Origin: a virus
DNA: 30,734 bases
Direction: 5' to 3' (one strand)
IMG/VR virus record: IMGVR_UViG_3300035145_004205
Coordinates: 1 to 30,734 of that record
Shown here piece after piece: positions 29,956-30,734 of the stretch. The position numbers were made by a program, and so were the translations under genes. Positions within the stretch are counted from its first letter, which is position 1. Each line of letters begins with the position of its first letter. The notes under the pieces were generated by a model that worked only from the letters and a program-made list of their open reading frames with translations, searched no databases and had not been told where the DNA came from.

Positions 29956-30734
29956 TTACTGGAATGATTTGCCGCCTGGTTTTTTGACGCCTTTTGCATT
30001 AACATCAATAGGTTCAACGCCTAAGAAATCGTCTAACCATTCTGTAAAATCACTAGAAGTTAGAAGTTTTCCATATTTTTTCTTATAGTCAGAAACTGCT
30101 TTAGCAGTATCTTTACCGATTTCCTCTATAGGAAGTGTAATCATTGCATCTATATCTTCTCTTCTATAGAAGTCAGAAAGTCCCATACCTAACATAATAG
30201 CTTGATCAAGCTTACCTTCAGGATAAGAGCCTATCCAAGTAATAATTTCTCCAGCTGACGTTGTGTTAAGTCTTTTTAATTGTCCACTAATTTTTCCAAT
30301 AATTCCTGAGTTAGAAAAAACATCGTTGATTAAGTCTTCAACATCGTCTTTGCCAAAAACTGATCCGTATTTACCGCTTAACGGCTTTTTACCAGATTGA
30401 TATTTTGCATTATAAGCAGCTACTGCCTTTGAAAAGTCGCCTCTAGAATCTAATTTACCTCTAAGATAATTTTTTCTTTCTTCAACGCTATCGCCTATAT
30501 TAGGTACTCCTTTGCCTGAAGATTTTATTCCTGTTCTTTCCATAGCAACATAAATAATCTTATTAAACAAGTCTTTGCCCTCGTCAGGTCTAACAGCATC
30601 AGCACCTTCGTCTGCACCTAGTGATTTAGCAATACCTGCTGCAGGATAATTTTTAGCAAAGTATTGCTTTACAGCTTGTGCAAGAGCAATTTCAGTGTCA
30701 GGCCAAATCTTGTTATTATAAAACTCTTTTAAAA
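29956..30734 (-). CDS. Phage protein cut by right edge, at least 258 aa
   Basis: The frame is open from 29956 to the right edge; a TTG at 30570 can be read as a start, but coding continues past it (EFYNNKIWPDTEIALAQAVK near the edge, then AAGIAKSLGADEGADAVRPD), so the gene is partial and its true N-terminus is outside. Visible are GIKSSGKGVPNIGDSVEERK, a helical middle, LGMGLSDFYRREDIDAMITL and a C-terminal GVKKPGGKSFQ. Mostly helical and acidic/basic mixed; no enzyme motif. Its position upstream of the small structural-type unknowns suggests a head or tail accessory protein, but this is a guess. Confidence 0.6.
   Translation of the reverse strand, partial: LKEFYNNKIWPDTEIALAQAVKQYFAKNYPAAGIAKSLGADEGADAVRPDEGKDLFNKIIYVAMERTGIKSSGKGVPNIGDSVEERKNYLRGKLDSRGDFSKAVAAYNAKYQSGKKPLSGKYGSVFGKDDVEDLINDVFSNSGIIGKISGQLKRLNTTSAGEIITWIGSYPEGKLDQAIMLGMGLSDFYRREDIDAMITLPIEEIGKDTAKAVSDYKKKYGKLLTSSDFTEWLDDFLGVEPIDVNAKGVKKPGGKSFQ

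Noticed and set aside
1-30734. tRNA genes, CRISPR arrays, integrase or attachment sites
   Set aside because: No cloverleaf-like segments, regular short repeats with spacers, or recombinase motifs were seen in intergenic or coding sequence; intergenic space is very small throughout.

Overview
The window is an AT-rich, densely packed piece of a large, tailed double-stranded DNA phage genome. It looks like a T4-like (myovirus) phage with a marine or aquatic gene repertoire, but that label rests on gene content alone. Genes abut or overlap by a few bases, many are small unknowns, and phage-type enzymes sit among them: a RadA-like ATPase, a FEN-type exonuclease, a UV endonuclease, a chaperonin and a sigma factor. 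No tRNA, rRNA, CRISPR array, IS element or integrase was seen, and no gene-free stretch reaches 300 bases. Host identity is uncertain. A Ser-rich lipoprotein resembles proteins I associate from memory with myxobacteria and Bdellovibrio-like bacteria, which is only a weak hint.

Block A (1-7777, all minus strand) holds a membrane protein cut by the left edge, a minimal RadA-like ATPase, an ImmA-type zinc peptidase, a lysozyme-like protein, a Cys-rich EF-hand protein, a purine interconversion set (purB, purA and a GMP reductase/IMP dehydrogenase homologue) and a UvdE-type UV endonuclease. Six promoter-like sites with a shared GTGTAA -35 box lie 20-45 bases upstream of genes here.

Block B (7869-17474, mostly plus strand) is the most unusual part. 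Otherwise unrelated proteins start with the same kind of short amphipathic leader ending in (L/I)-x-E before A, G, D, E or I. This is what T4-type capsid targeting sequences and prohead-protease sites look like. The proteins include a 933-aa ADP-ribosyltransferase-like protein, a 583-aa unknown, two very basic histone-like proteins, a 215-aa basic protein, an 829-aa nuclease-like plus ligase-like fusion and, on the minus strand, a 177-aa protein and a 202-aa HxGH nucleotidyltransferase. I infer that this locus encodes the internal head proteins that are packaged with DNA and probably injected.

Block C (17458-30734, all minus strand) carries the nucleotidyltransferase, a Ser-rich lipoprotein, small unknowns, a sigma-70-type factor whose -35-binding HTH appears to lie on a separate overlapping ORF, a GroEL-type chaperonin, a FEN-like 5'-3' exonuclease and a run of mostly unknown structural or accessory proteins. 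The last gene is cut by the right edge. Two more GTGTAA promoters lie here, one before the sigma factor and one before the 113-aa gene that leads toward the exonuclease and groEL.

Together the purine genes could turn GMP into IMP and then AMP, a sensible route for an AT-rich phage recycling host nucleotides. The GTGTAA promoters probably drive early or middle metabolism genes. The sigma factor and its HTH partner may switch on other gene sets, and the block B proteins would act at the start of the next infection.
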